Shown here: piece after piece, positions 34,590 to 43,869 of the stretch
Layout of the letters: each line of letters starts with the position of its first letter
Position numbering within the stretch: position 1 is the stretch's first letter
Origin: Thauera sp. GDN1
GTDB taxonomy: Bacteria > Pseudomonadota > Gammaproteobacteria > Burkholderiales > Rhodocyclaceae
Direction of reading: 5' to 3'
NCBI RefSeq assembly: GCF_029223545.1
Contig: NZ_CP097870.1
Coordinates: 2,604,001 to 2,668,000 of the forward strand
Length of the DNA: 64,000 nt
Notes under the pieces: model-generated
The model's input: only the letters and a program-made list of their open reading frames with translations
What the model was told of the DNA's origin: nothing
Databases searched by the model: none
Program-made: the position numbers and the translations under genes

Positions 34590-35420
34590 ATGACCGAAGA
34601 TCTGCGCTACCTGAAATTCCGCACCGAGGACAACGTCGGGATCATCACCCTGAACCGCCCCGAAAAGCTCAACGCACTCAGCTGGGAACTGGTCGAGGAG
34701 CTTGCCGCCCTGCTGCGGCGCCTGCGCTACGACGACGAGGTGCGCTGCATCCTCCTCCATGGCGCCGGACGCTCGTTCTGTGCCGGCGGCGACGTGGACT
34801 GGATTTCCGGCGAAAGCGACCGCCCGATGCCGGGCACCTCCGATCCTTCGCGCCCGATTCCGCGCTCCCAGCGCATGACGCCGGGCGGCCCCTTCATGGA
34901 CGTGACCCGACAGATGGTGGCGGTCGACAAGCCCATCGTGGCGGCGATCCAAGGACACGCGGTCGGCGCCGGCCTGGCCTACGCGATCGTCTGTGACCGC
35001 CGCTTCGGTGATACCACCACCAAGATGTCGGCGATCTTCACCAACGTGGGCGTCGCCCCCGACTGCGGCCTGTCCTGGTTCCTGCCGCGCGTGGTCGGGC
35101 TGCCGACCGCGCTGATGATGGTCGAGTCCGGCAAGGTCTTCAAGGCCGAGGACTGCAAGGCGCTCGGACTGATCGATGAACTCGTCCCCGAGGGCAAGAG
35201 CTTCGAGGCGGCGTTCGAATACGCGCGCACGCTCGCCAGCCGGGCCACGGTCGCCGTCTCCATGGCCCGGCGCATGGTGCTGATGGGACAGACCGCCACC
35301 CTCGAGCAGATCCTCGACTACGAGGGCATCGCGGGCGTGATCGTGGCCTCGACTTTCGATGCCAGGGAAGGCACGCAATCATTCCTCGAGAGCCGTAAGC
35401 CGGCGTACCGGGGCATCTGA
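34590..35420 (+). CDS. Enoyl-CoA hydratase/isomerase (crotonase) family protein
   Basis: A 276-residue crotonase. The oxyanion-hole segments are intact: GAGRSFCAGGDVDW and QGHAVGAGLAYAIVCDRRFG. In the active-site helix the region reads FTNVGVAPDCGLSWFLPRVVG. A proline/serine-rich insert follows the first oxyanion segment (residues ~75-100). It may be a hydratase, isomerase or hydrolase of a CoA thioester. It lies 60 bp after the LLM gene in the same operon. Confidence 0.85.
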   Translation: MTEDLRYLKFRTEDNVGIITLNRPEKLNALSWELVEELAALLRRLRYDDEVRCILLHGAGRSFCAGGDVDWISGESDRPMPGTSDPSRPIPRSQRMTPGGPFMDVTRQMVAVDKPIVAAIQGHAVGAGLAYAIVCDRRFGDTTTKMSAIFTNVGVAPDCGLSWFLPRVVGLPTALMMVESGKVFKAEDCKALGLIDELVPEGKSFEAAFEYARTLASRATVAVSMARRMVLMGQTATLEQILDYEGIAGVIVASTFDAREGTQSFLESRKPAYRGI

Positions 35421-35443
35421 ACCCACCGCAAAAGGAATCGTCG

Positions 35444-36079
35444 ATGATCTCCCCCCAAGCCAAGGCCCGCTGGATGCTCGCGGCATGCTGCGCCCTGTTC
35501 GCCTGCACCCCGGCGGTGGCCGAGGATCAGCATGTCGAGCTGGCAGCGCTGCAGAAACAGGTGCAGGCGCTGCAGGACATCGAAGCGATCAAGCGCCTCA
35601 AGCACGCCTACTTCAGAGCGATCGACAGCGCGGACCTCGAGCTGATGAAGACGCTCGTGACCCCGGATGTCGAGGTTCATTTCGTGGGGGGCGATTACGA
35701 GTGGCGCCTCGAGGGGCGCGACCAGTACGTCGAGGCGATCAGCCGCAACTTCAACTCGCAAGTCATCGCGCAGCACAACGGCCACCATCCCGAGATCACC
35801 ATCGTCAGCGACACCGAGGCCGAAGGTATCTGGTACCTGCACGACAACTTCTACAACCTGCGGGCGAAGCTGTTCACCACCGGCACGGCCTTCTACCGCG
35901 ACCGCTACCGCAAGGTGAATGGGCAGTGGCAGATCGCGAGCACGCGTTACACCCGGCACTACGAGATCGTCACTCCGATGGAAACCTTGCCGAACATCAC
36001 GGTGCACTACCTGGGCAAGCACGGACGCGTCGTCGACCAGGATTGTCATGCCGATGCCCTGTGCAAGGACACCCGGTGA
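35444..36079 (+). CDS. Exported NTF2/SnoaL-like protein
   Basis: A 211-residue protein with a signal peptide: basic residues, a hydrophobic core (residues ~11-25) and a likely cut after AVA, leaving Glu-Asp-Gln. A coiled-coil-like stretch (HVELAALQKQVQALQDIEAIKRL) leads into an NTF2/SnoaL-4 fold, with KHAYFRAIDSADLELMKTLVTPDVEVHFVGGDYEW and a tyrosine-rich strand near the end. Relatives include bile-acid dehydratase-like and scytalone dehydratase-like proteins. A periplasmic member inside an operon for cytosolic CoA enzymes is odd. Lipoprotein export is less likely because the cysteine context is poor. Confidence 0.75.
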   Translation: MISPQAKARWMLAACCALFACTPAVAEDQHVELAALQKQVQALQDIEAIKRLKHAYFRAIDSADLELMKTLVTPDVEVHFVGGDYEWRLEGRDQYVEAISRNFNSQVIAQHNGHHPEITIVSDTEAEGIWYLHDNFYNLRAKLFTTGTAFYRDRYRKVNGQWQIASTRYTRHYEIVTPMETLPNITVHYLGKHGRVVDQDCHADALCKDTR

Positions 36080-36152
36080 ATCCAGCCTGAGTCCTGCTTG
36101 CCACCGGCGGCCCCTGGTTGCCGACGCCAGCCACCGCCGTCCCGCGCCGGCG

Positions 36153-36197
36153 TTCACACGTATGGGTGATGCGCGCGGACGACCTGCGCCGTATGGT
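36153..36197 (+). promoter_or_regulatory. Shared promoter element in front of the molybdenum hydroxylase genes
   Basis: TTCA (36153-36156), CACGTATG (36157-36164) and GGTGATGC (36165-36172), then 19 nt, then TATGGT (36192-36197) as -10. Spacing is identical to the npdG, araC and coxG sites. It lies in the 171-bp gap before coxM. An internal promoter here would allow the molybdenum hydroxylase to be induced separately from the upstream CoA genes. Confidence 0.6.
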
Positions 36198-36250
36198 TCG
36201 GGACATCCAACGCCAAGCCCGAGCCCCGGCACCCCGTCAAGGATCAAGCC

Positions 36251-37129
36251 ATGAAACCGGCACCCTTCGAGTACTACGCCCCCTCCTCGCTACCCGACGC
36301 GGTGGACCTGCTCGCCCGGCTCGACGCCGACGGATGCGACATGAAGATCATCGCCGGCGGCCAGAGCCTGATGCCGATGCTCGCCCTGCGGGTGGCCCGA
36401 CCCGAAGCCCTGGTCGACCTTCGCCGGCTCGAGGATCTCGACTACATCCGCAAGGAAGACGACGGCACGCTCGCGATCGGCGCCATGACGAGCAAGCAGG
36501 CCGCGGCAGATTCGCCCCTGGTCAGGGACGCACACCCCCTGTTCCAGGCCGCCACCGAGCTCGTCGGGCATCGTCAGATCCGCAACCGGGGATCGGTGGG
36601 CGGCTCTTTCGCACATGCCGATCCCGCATCGGAATATCCCGCCGTGGCGCTGGTGCTCGACACCGAGTTCGAGGCCATCGGACCCGACGGCCCACGCAGG
36701 ATCCGGGCAGCGGACTTCTTCGTCACCTACATGACGACAGCGCTCGAACCCACCGATATCCTCACCGCCGTGCGCTTCGCGCCTTTCCCGTCCGGACGCC
36801 GCTGGGCGATCCAGGAGTTCGCGCGCCGCAACGGCGACCTCGCACTCGCCGGCGTGGCCCTCGCCTTCGACATCGAAGCCGGCCTGTGCCGCGACGTGCG
36901 CATCGCGGCCTTCGGCGTCGAGGCGACCGCCGTCCGCCTGACTGCGGCCGAGCAGATGCTCGAAGGACGCCCCGCGCAGCGGATCGCGTTCGAGGACGCG
37001 GGCAAGCTCGCCGCCGCGGCGTTGGACGATCCGATGAGCTGCATCCATGCCTCGTCCGATTACCGCCGCCATCTCATCGGCGTCCTCACCGCACGCGCGC
37101 TCGGCGAAGCCGCCGCACGCGCACACTGA
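36251..37129 (+). CDS. Molybdenum hydroxylase, FAD-binding medium subunit (CoxM type)
   Basis: A 292-residue FAD subunit of the xanthine-dehydrogenase family. FAD-binding motifs are IIAGGQSLMPML and IRNRGSVGGSFAHADPASEYP. The length fits CoxM/CutM proteins; it lacks the extra [4Fe-4S] insert of 4-hydroxybenzoyl-CoA reductase HcrB. It passes electrons from the small subunit to the final acceptor. The gene order M-S-L is the classical one for this enzyme type. Confidence 0.9.
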   Translation: MKPAPFEYYAPSSLPDAVDLLARLDADGCDMKIIAGGQSLMPMLALRVARPEALVDLRRLEDLDYIRKEDDGTLAIGAMTSKQAAADSPLVRDAHPLFQAATELVGHRQIRNRGSVGGSFAHADPASEYPAVALVLDTEFEAIGPDGPRRIRAADFFVTYMTTALEPTDILTAVRFAPFPSGRRWAIQEFARRNGDLALAGVALAFDIEAGLCRDVRIAAFGVEATAVRLTAAEQMLEGRPAQRIAFEDAGKLAAAALDDPMSCIHASSDYRRHLIGVLTARALGEAAARAH

Positions 37130-37152
37130 CCAACCGATCCTGGGAAGCACTC

Positions 37153-37647
37153 ATGGCGAGCAAACAGCGCATCGAAGTCCGGGTTAATGAAACCACATAC
37201 GTCCGTGAGGTGGAGCCCCGCCTGACGCTCGCCGATTTCCTCCGTCACGAACTCCACCTCGGCGGCACGCACGTGGGCTGCGAGCACGGAATCTGCGGCG
37301 CCTGCACGGTCCTGATCGACGGGCACAGCGCACGCGCCTGCCTCACCCTGGCGGTGCAGGCCGACGGCAGCGAGGTGACCACGGTCGAAAGCCTTCGCGA
37401 CCGCGACACCGGCGCCCTTCACCCCATCCAGCAGGCCTTCGTGGACGGGCACGGATTGCAGTGCGGCTTCTGCACGCCCGGTTTCATGATGACCACGCTC
37501 GAGCTGCTGCGCGACATCCCGGATCCGAGCGACGAACAGATCAAGGAAGCGCTCGGCGGCAACCTGTGCCGCTGCACCGGCTATCAGTCGATCCTCGAGT
37601 CGGTGAAGCTCGCCGCGCAGCGCATGAAATCGAACGCCCCTGCCTGA
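37153..37647 (+). CDS. Molybdenum hydroxylase, [2Fe-2S] small subunit (CoxS type)
   Basis: A 164-residue subunit with two [2Fe-2S] clusters. The plant-type ferredoxin cluster uses C43, C48, C51 and C63 ([16 protein letters not shown]). The second uses [11 protein letters not shown] and LCRCTGY near the C-terminus. It relays electrons between the molybdenum centre and FAD. The ATG at 37153 follows the CoxM stop by 23 bp. No signal peptide is present, so the enzyme is cytoplasmic, as expected for a CoxL-type complex. Confidence 0.93.
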   Translation: MASKQRIEVRVNETTYVREVEPRLTLADFLRHELHLGGTHVGCEHGICGACTVLIDGHSARACLTLAVQADGSEVTTVESLRDRDTGALHPIQQAFVDGHGLQCGFCTPGFMMTTLELLRDIPDPSDEQIKEALGGNLCRCTGYQSILESVKLAAQRMKSNAPA

Positions 37648-37691
37648 GCCGGACGCTCGGGGCGAACGCAAACCAGCATAGCGACAAGACC

Positions 37692-40109
37692 ATGGCCATC
37701 GAAATTCCCACCCTGCCGGAACAGATGCCGAACGACGCCCCCCGCTACCTCGGGAAGGCGGTCAACCGGGTCGAAGACCCCGCCCTCGTGTCGGGCACCG
37801 TCCAGTTCATCGACAACCTCTCCCTGCCCGGCATGCTGCACTGCGCGATCCTGCGCAGTCCGCATCCCCATGCCCGCATCCTGTCGATCAATGTGGACGC
37901 CGCGCGTGCCGCCGAAGGCGTCGCCGCGGTACTCACTGGCGAGGACGTGCGGCGCTGGACCAACCCCTGCTTCACCGCCCCGGAAGGCTGGGGCAATTAC
38001 TGCATGGCGGTAGACAAGGTGCGTTTCGTCGGCGAGCCGGTCGTGGCCATCGCGGCGAGCAGCCGCTACCTGGCCGAGGACGCGCTCGAACTGGTGGAAA
38101 TCGAATACGAGCCGCTGGCGCCCGTCGCCAACCCCGAGCAGGCGATGGCGCCCGGCGCGCCGGTCATTTTCGAGGAGCGCGGCACCAACGTCATGTTGAG
38201 CCGCACCTACACCTGGGGCGAACTGGACCGTGTGTTCGCGGAAGCCGACCGCGTGGTGAGCCGGCGCTTCCGCTGGAACCGCGTGGGCGCGAACCCCACC
38301 GAGACCTTCGGCTGCATCTGCCAGTGGGACCTCGCCGACAACAGCCTCACCTGCCACGGCTCCTACCAGACACCCCGCTTCATGGCCATCGGCCGGGCCG
38401 CATCGCTGAACCTGCCGGCAAACCGCATCCGCATCGTCACCCACCCGCAGGGTGGCGGCTTCGGCGGCAAGGGCGGGCCGCGCGGCACCGACATTGCCGC
38501 CCTGCTTTCGCGCAAGGCGCAGGGACGACCGGTCAAGTACATCGAGGACCGCATGGAATACCTGCTCGCCGGCGGCGGGCAGTCCTGGGACCGCTATTAC
38601 GACGCCGCGCTCGCGGTCAAGGCGGACGGCAGCGTCACCGGCTTCCGTGTTCGTCTGGTGGACGACCAGGGCGCGGGCGCCGAGGGCTATGGAACGATCT
38701 CCGCCGCGAAACCCCTGGCTGCGTTCACCGGCAACTATCGCATCGAGGCGGCCGGCTACGATCTGACCCTGGTCGCGACGAACCGTGCGCCGACCTACCC
38801 TTACCGCGGCTACGGCCCTCCGCCGCACAACCTGGTGCTCGAGTCGCTGATGGACTGCACCGCGCGCGAACTGGGCATCGACCCGGCCGAGCTGCGCCGG
38901 CGCAACTACATCCGCCCGGAACAGTTTCCCTACACCGTGCCCAGCGGCAACGAATACGACAGCGGCAACTACGAGGCCGTGCTGGATCGCGTCCTCGAGC
39001 TGGCCGACTACAAGGCCCTGCGTGCGCGCCAGGCCGAAGCCCGCGCCCAGGGCAGGCTGGTCGGCATCGGCGTGGTCAATACCGTCGAGCCCGGCGTCTT
39101 CGACTGGAACGCCTATGCCACCGTCGGCGTCCCCGGCGTCGGCGTGCCGGAAGGCGTGAAGGTCGCGGTCGACCTGTTCGGCAACGTGACCGTGGCCGTG
39201 GGCTTCAACCTCCAGGGACAGGGGCAGTTCACCGTCGCCGCGCAGGTCGCAGCCGATTATTTCGGCATCGACATGGCGCAGGTCCGCATCGCGAATACGC
39301 CCTCGGACGTGGCCCTGCCCCACTTCGGCCAGGGCGGCAGTCGCCTGGGCGTTGCCGTGACCGGCGCCACCCTTGGCGCATGCGAAAAGCTCCGGGCGAC
39401 CCTGTGCAAGGTCGCGGCGCACGTGATGCAGGCGCCCGAGGATGCTGTGGCGCTGCGCAACGGCCGCCTGCACCGCATCGACGCACCCGGGCATTCCATG
39501 TCGCTGGCCGAGATCGCGGGCCTGATGCTGTCGCGCACCGACCTACTGCCGGCAGGCGTCGAGCCCTGCCCGGAAGCGACCTACGTATGGGCCTCGCCCA
39601 ACCGCAACGCGCCGGACGACCAGGGCCGCTGCCGCAGCTACCTGACCGCTGCCAACGCCACCCATATCGCACTGATCGAAATCGATCGCGAAACCGGCCG
39701 CACCCACATCCTCGACTACGCCATCGTCGACGACTGCGGCACGCGCCTCAACCCGGCCAACGTGGAGGGCCAGCTGCAGGGCGGCGTCGCCCAGGGCGTC
39801 GGCGCGGCATTGTACGAAGAGTACGTCTACGACGCCGACTGCCAGCCGCTGGTGAGCACCTTCGTCGACTATCTGATCCCGACCATCCACGAAGTGCCGA
39901 TGACGCGGAAGGATCACGTCGTCACGCCGTCGCCGGTCGCACCGCTGGGCGCGAAGGGCTGTGGCGAAGGCGCGATCCACACCACGCCGGCGACCATCCT
40001 GTGTGCCATCAACGACGCCCTCGCGCCGCTTGGCAAGGAGCTGCTCGAAACACCGGCGTCGCCCCACCGCCTGTGGAAGCTGCTGCGCGAACATGACACT
40101 GCGGCTTGA
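37692..40109 (+). CDS. Molybdenum hydroxylase, large catalytic subunit (CoxL/XdhB type)
   Basis: An 805-residue molybdopterin-cytosine-dinucleotide subunit. The catalytic glutamate is E759 in GAKGCGEGAIHTTPA, and QGGGFGGKGGPRG is a cofactor-binding loop. The active-site loop reads PYRGYGPPPHNLVLE, not the AYRCSFR loop of form I CO dehydrogenase, so this is not a CO dehydrogenase. It probably hydroxylates an N-heterocycle, furan, aldehyde or CoA-thioester ring. Its maturation genes (mocA-like, xdhC, coxG) are all in the window. The last 17 nt overlap the LLM gene. Confidence 0.9.
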   Translation: MAIEIPTLPEQMPNDAPRYLGKAVNRVEDPALVSGTVQFIDNLSLPGMLHCAILRSPHPHARILSINVDAARAAEGVAAVLTGEDVRRWTNPCFTAPEGWGNYCMAVDKVRFVGEPVVAIAASSRYLAEDALELVEIEYEPLAPVANPEQAMAPGAPVIFEERGTNVMLSRTYTWGELDRVFAEADRVVSRRFRWNRVGANPTETFGCICQWDLADNSLTCHGSYQTPRFMAIGRAASLNLPANRIRIVTHPQGGGFGGKGGPRGTDIAALLSRKAQGRPVKYIEDRMEYLLAGGGQSWDRYYDAALAVKADGSVTGFRVRLVDDQGAGAEGYGTISAAKPLAAFTGNYRIEAAGYDLTLVATNRAPTYPYRGYGPPPHNLVLESLMDCTARELGIDPAELRRRNYIRPEQFPYTVPSGNEYDSGNYEAVLDRVLELADYKALRARQAEARAQGRLVGIGVVNTVEPGVFDWNAYATVGVPGVGVPEGVKVAVDLFGNVTVAVGFNLQGQGQFTVAAQVAADYFGIDMAQVRIANTPSDVALPHFGQGGSRLGVAVTGATLGACEKLRATLCKVAAHVMQAPEDAVALRNGRLHRIDAPGHSMSLAEIAGLMLSRTDLLPAGVEPCPEATYVWASPNRNAPDDQGRCRSYLTAANATHIALIEIDRETGRTHILDYAIVDDCGTRLNPANVEGQLQGGVAQGVGAALYEEYVYDADCQPLVSTFVDYLIPTIHEVPMTRKDHVVTPSPVAPLGAKGCGEGAIHTTPATILCAINDALAPLGKELLETPASPHRLWKLLREHDTAA

Positions 40110-41208
40110 AACCAGCATCGCCGCACCCGATGGCGAGCAGTACGCCGGACACACGCAGGCACGCACGCACATCGCGCACATCGCGGCGCGTGTGCGCGCG
40201 ATCGAGGCGCTCGGCTTCGACGGCCTGAACGCCTCGGAGTCGGGACACGACCCCTACCTGCCGCTGGTACTCGCCGCCGAGCACACGCGGCGCGTCCGCA
40301 TCGGCACCAACGTCGCCACCGCCTTCCCGCGCAGCCCCATGGCCACCGCTCAGGCCGCATGGGACCTGCAGGCACTCTCGGGCGGGCGCTTCGCGCTCGG
40401 ACTGGGCACGCAGATCAAGCGTCACAACGAACAGCGCTACGGCGTTCCCTGGGTGGGCTCGCCGGTGGCGCGCATGCGCGAGTACCTGCGCTGCCTGCGG
40501 GCCATCTTCGCCAGCTTCCAGGATCCCGGGCAACCGATCTGGTTCGAAGGCACGCACTACCGCTTCACGATGCTGCCGCCCTTCTTCAACCCGGGACCGA
40601 TCGCCCATCCTCACATCCCGATCCATCTCGCCGTCGCCAACGCCCACATGTCGCGACTCGCCGGCGAGCTGTGCGAGGGCGCACGCCTGCACCCGATCGC
40701 GACATTCCGCTACACGCGCGAGGTGATCCTGCCGGCGATCGAGACCGGTGCCACGCGCGGTGACCGCAGGCGCGAGGACTTCGAGCTGATCGGCTCGCCC
40801 TTCCTCGCGATCGGGCGCGACGAGGCGGAACTCGAGGCCGCGCGCAACACGCTACGCCAGCAGATCGCCTTCTACGCCGCCACGCGCAGCTACCACCCGG
40901 TGCTCGCCCACCATGGCTGGGAAGACATCGGTCTGCGCCTGAATGCGCTTTCGCTCGCCGGGCGCTGGCAGGAGATGCCGGCGCTGATCTCCGACGAAAT
41001 GCTGGACGAGTGGGCGGTGATCGCGACCCGCGACACCTTCGCCGAGCGCCTGCGCGCACGTTGCGAAGGCCTCTTCGATACGGTGGCCCTGGTGCTGTTG
41101 GGCCCCTTGCGCGAGGACGAGGCATTCGTTCGCGACATGGTCCACCGAATCCATTCCAACGGCGCCCCCGGCCTGCCCCTGCCGCAGGATGCCGCGGTCA
41201 CCCCCTAG
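40093..41208 (+). CDS. LLM-class oxidoreductase, TIGR03617-like (predicted F420-dependent)
   Basis: A 371-residue luciferase-like protein. It has GFDGLNASESGHDPYLPLVLAAEHTRRVRIGTNVATAFPRSPMATAQAAWDLQALSGGRFALGLGTQIKRHNEQRYG and LAVANAHMSRLAGELCEGA, typical of the group predicted to use F420. The length is larger than the other two LLM proteins here. Translation overlaps the end of the molybdenum hydroxylase large subunit by 17 nt, suggesting the two act in one pathway step or sequence. The cofactor assignment is by family resemblance. Confidence 0.8.
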   Translation: MTLRLETSIAAPDGEQYAGHTQARTHIAHIAARVRAIEALGFDGLNASESGHDPYLPLVLAAEHTRRVRIGTNVATAFPRSPMATAQAAWDLQALSGGRFALGLGTQIKRHNEQRYGVPWVGSPVARMREYLRCLRAIFASFQDPGQPIWFEGTHYRFTMLPPFFNPGPIAHPHIPIHLAVANAHMSRLAGELCEGARLHPIATFRYTREVILPAIETGATRGDRRREDFELIGSPFLAIGRDEAELEAARNTLRQQIAFYAATRSYHPVLAHHGWEDIGLRLNALSLAGRWQEMPALISDEMLDEWAVIATRDTFAERLRARCEGLFDTVALVLLGPLREDEAFVRDMVHRIHSNGAPGLPLPQDAAVTP

Positions 41209-41223
41209 ACGAGGATTTTCGAC

Positions 41224-42498
41224 GTGAGCACATCCGATCTTTCCGCAGGCCCCCTGGCCGGCCTGCGCGTACTCGACCTCTCCACCATGCTGGCAGGCCC
41301 CTATGGCGCCACACTGCTCGGCGACCTTGGCGCGGACGTGATCAAGGTCGAATCCCCCTATGGCGACGAAAGCCGCCACCTCGGCCCCAAGCGCGGCGAG
41401 GAGCGCGGCCCCTACCTCAGCCTCAACCGCAGCAAGCGCGACATCGTGCTGGACCTTCAGCAGCCCGAAGCGCAGGCCGTGTTCGCCCGCCTGGCCGCAA
41501 CGTCCGACATCGTCGTCACCAACATTCGCGAGCCGGCGCTGAGCAAGCTCGGCCTCGACTACGAGCAGGTGCGCAAGCACCGGCCCGACATCATCTGGAT
41601 CCGCGTCACTGCGTTCGGCGCCGACGGACCGTATGCCGGCCGCCCGGGCATCGACTTTCTCGCCCAGGGCTATACCGGCGTCCTGACCCTGAACGGCGCG
41701 CCCGACGGCGAGCCGGTGCGCACCGGCTTCCCCGCGGTCGACGTGATGACCTCCTTGCTGGTGAGCAACGCCGCACTCGCCGCGCTGCGCGCGCGCGCGC
41801 TCACCGGCGAGGGCCAGCGCATCGAAGTCTCGCTGCTCGACGCCCTGATGCACGCGCAGGCAAGCTCGATCGGCACCTACCTCGCGACCGGCGACCGCCC
41901 GAAGCGCACCGGCAACCGCAGCCTCTACTTCGCGCCCTCCGGCGTGTATCCGACGCGCGACGGCAAGCATGTCGTGATCACCACGCCGGGCGAGAAGTTC
42001 TTCGCCAAGGTGTGCCGGGCATTGGGCACCGACTGGGACACCGATCCGCGTTTCCACGACATCGAGGCACGGCTCGCAAACCAGGACGAGCTCGATCGAG
42101 TGATGGCCGAGCACACGCGCCGCTTCGACCGCGAGGAACTGGTCGCCAGGCTGATCGCGGCCGATGTGCTCACCGCCCCGATCAACGAGGTCGAGGACGT
42201 GATCAAGGACCCTCAGATCCTGCACAACCGCATGATCGTGCCGGTCGAACACCCCGAGCTCGGCCGCATCGACGTCACCGGCATCCCGATGCGCTTCTAC
42301 GGCACCCCCGTCGAGGTTCGCAAGCACCCGCCCATGCAGGGCGAGCACACGCGCGAGCTGCTCGCCGAGCTGGGCTACGTGCAAGGCGAGATCGACACCC
42401 TCATCACCTCCGGCCTGGCCGCCGACCACCTGACGCTGCGCCGCCAGCGCGCCGAACGCCGCGCCCGCCGCGCCGCGGAGCGCGCACCGGCCGGCTGA
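41224..42498 (+). CDS. Class III CoA-transferase (CaiB/BaiF)
   Basis: A 424-residue CoA-transferase starting at GTG 41224, 15 bp after the LLM stop. The candidate catalytic aspartate is in GRPGIDFLAQGYTG. The N-terminal LRVLDLSTMLAGPYGATLLGDLGADVIKVESPYGDESR segment is strongly conserved, and the C-terminus is basic and Arg/Ala-rich (residues ~408-424). It is the last gene of the plus-strand block. It probably transfers CoA from a donor such as succinyl-CoA to a dicarboxylate-like intermediate. Confidence 0.87.
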   Translation: MSTSDLSAGPLAGLRVLDLSTMLAGPYGATLLGDLGADVIKVESPYGDESRHLGPKRGEERGPYLSLNRSKRDIVLDLQQPEAQAVFARLAATSDIVVTNIREPALSKLGLDYEQVRKHRPDIIWIRVTAFGADGPYAGRPGIDFLAQGYTGVLTLNGAPDGEPVRTGFPAVDVMTSLLVSNAALAALRARALTGEGQRIEVSLLDALMHAQASSIGTYLATGDRPKRTGNRSLYFAPSGVYPTRDGKHVVITTPGEKFFAKVCRALGTDWDTDPRFHDIEARLANQDELDRVMAEHTRRFDREELVARLIAADVLTAPINEVEDVIKDPQILHNRMIVPVEHPELGRIDVTGIPMRFYGTPVEVRKHPPMQGEHTRELLAELGYVQGEIDTLITSGLAADHLTLRRQRAERRARRAAERAPAG

Positions 42499-42527
42499 GG
42501 CTGGCAGGCCGGATTACGGGGAGAGGG

Positions 42528-42554
42528 GTCCTGCCCGCCCGTTCGGGGCAGGAC
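42528..42554. terminator. Hairpin between convergent CoA-transferase and MFS genes
   Basis: GTCCTGCCC (42528-42536) pairs perfectly with GGGCAGGAC (42546-42554) around a 9-nt loop. It stands in the 144-bp gap between two convergent operons, so a bidirectional terminator role is likely. No T run follows. Confidence 0.45.
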
Positions 42555-42642
42555 TGGCCGTGCGCCGGCAAGCCCGCGCCGATCAGATATCACGATCGAT
42601 CAGGCCGGGCCCCATCGCATCATCATTGCCCCGCGCGCTTCC

Positions 42643-43854
42643 TCAGCACCGTGCGGCGATGCGCCGGTGCAGCCACCAGGCAATCCCGACCGCACTCAGC
42701 GAGACGACGATCGATATCTCGCCGAGGCGCGCAAAGCCGCTGATGCGGCCGCTCTCGTCGAAGACGATCAACCAGCCCGCGAACAGTGCGCCGGCGCCCA
42801 TGCTCAGCTGGGTGACGACCCCATTTAGCATCATGAACCCGCCGCGCAGGCCGGGGGGCGGCCACTCGGAAAGCAGGGCGAGAGTGGGAATCCAGCGTCC
42901 GTAAACGGTCACGAAGAACGCCGCGCCGAGCACCACCGCCAGCCACAGCGCCAGTGGCCCGCTGCGGCTCGCCAGCGCGATCGTCGGCACCGAGGCAAGC
43001 ACGGCGCAAAGGAACACACGAAACCGGCCGTGCCGGTCGGCGAGCCGGCCGATGCGTGGCGAGGTGTAGAGGCTCAGCGCCCCCGATGCGAGGAACACCA
43101 GCGGCAGCTGCCCTTCGCTGATACCCACGTTCCCCACCCAGTACGGGGCGAAATAGGCCCCCAGCGCGTAGGCCGAAGCACTGATCGCGAAGGTGAGCAG
43201 GAATGCCGGCGCGAGATCGGCAAGCTCACGCATGCCGGGCATTCTGGCACCGCCTGCCGGCACCGCAGGGTGGCGGTGCGAATCCAGGCACGGGACATGG
43301 CGGCGAATGCCCAGCATCAGGGGCCACACCAGTAGCAGCAGGAGCGCGAATCCCGCCCGCCAGTCGAGCGCCGAGGCGACCGCGAGTCCGAGCGGCACGC
43401 CAATCACCGAGGCCAGGGCATGGCCCGTCATCACGGTTCCGAGCGCAGCCGCACGGCGCTCGAGCGGCACGAAATCCGCCACGGTGGCCTGCACCAGCGA
43501 GGAGAGCACGCCCCCGCAGGCACCGGCCAGCACGCGCGCGGCGACCAGCCAGGCGAAACTACCCGCCAGCACGGTCAACAGCAGCGAGAGCGCGAACCCG
43601 GCGTAGACGATCAGCAGGAGCTTTCGCCGGGAGAAGCGATGTATCGTCGCGCCCAGCGCAAGCCCGGCGATGCCGGCGCTTGCGGTGTAGGCGAAGACGA
43701 GCTCGCCAAGGGCGGCGAGCGGCATGCCGAGCGCACGCAACAGCTGCGGGCCCAGCGGCATGAAGAGCATGAAGTCCACCAGGTGGGTCATGTGGACCCA
43801 CCTCAGGACCGCGGTCAGCCGGTCGGCGTCATGCGCCGACGGACTTGAGGACAT
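42643..43854 (-). CDS. MFS transporter
   Basis: A 403-residue membrane carrier with 12 predicted helices. The loop 2-3 region reads GATIHRFSRRKLL and the second-half loop GRLADRHGRFRVFL. It resembles the arabinose-efflux-like MFS group. It is the last gene of the minus-strand operon that begins at 50725, 15 bp after the amidohydrolase gene. Direction and substrate are unknown; uptake of the catabolic substrate or export of a dead-end product are equally possible. Confidence 0.83.
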   Translation of the reverse strand: MSSSPSAHDADRLTAVLRWVHMTHLVDFMLFMPLGPQLLRALGMPLAALGELVFAYTASAGIAGLALGATIHRFSRRKLLLIVYAGFALSLLLTVLAGSFAWLVAARVLAGACGGVLSSLVQATVADFVPLERRAAALGTVMTGHALASVIGVPLGLAVASALDWRAGFALLLLLVWPLMLGIRRHVPCLDSHRHPAVPAGGARMPGMRELADLAPAFLLTFAISASAYALGAYFAPYWVGNVGISEGQLPLVFLASGALSLYTSPRIGRLADRHGRFRVFLCAVLASVPTIALASRSGPLALWLAVVLGAAFFVTVYGRWIPTLALLSEWPPPGLRGGFMMLNGVVTQLSMGAGALFAGWLIVFDESGRISGFARLGEISIVVSLSAVGIAWWLHRRIAARC

Positions 43855-43869
43855 AATGGCTGGTCTGCG

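Noticed and set aside
38324..40096. Second plus-strand frame inside the large molybdenum hydroxylase gene, first suspected to signal a frameshift
   Set aside because: The main frame runs intact for 805 residues with the catalytic E759 near its end, so there is no frameshift.
36251..40109. CO dehydrogenase (coxMSL)
   Set aside because: The form I active-site loop AYRCSFR is absent; the loop reads PYRGYGPP. Another substrate is more likely even though CoxG and CoxM-S-L order are present.
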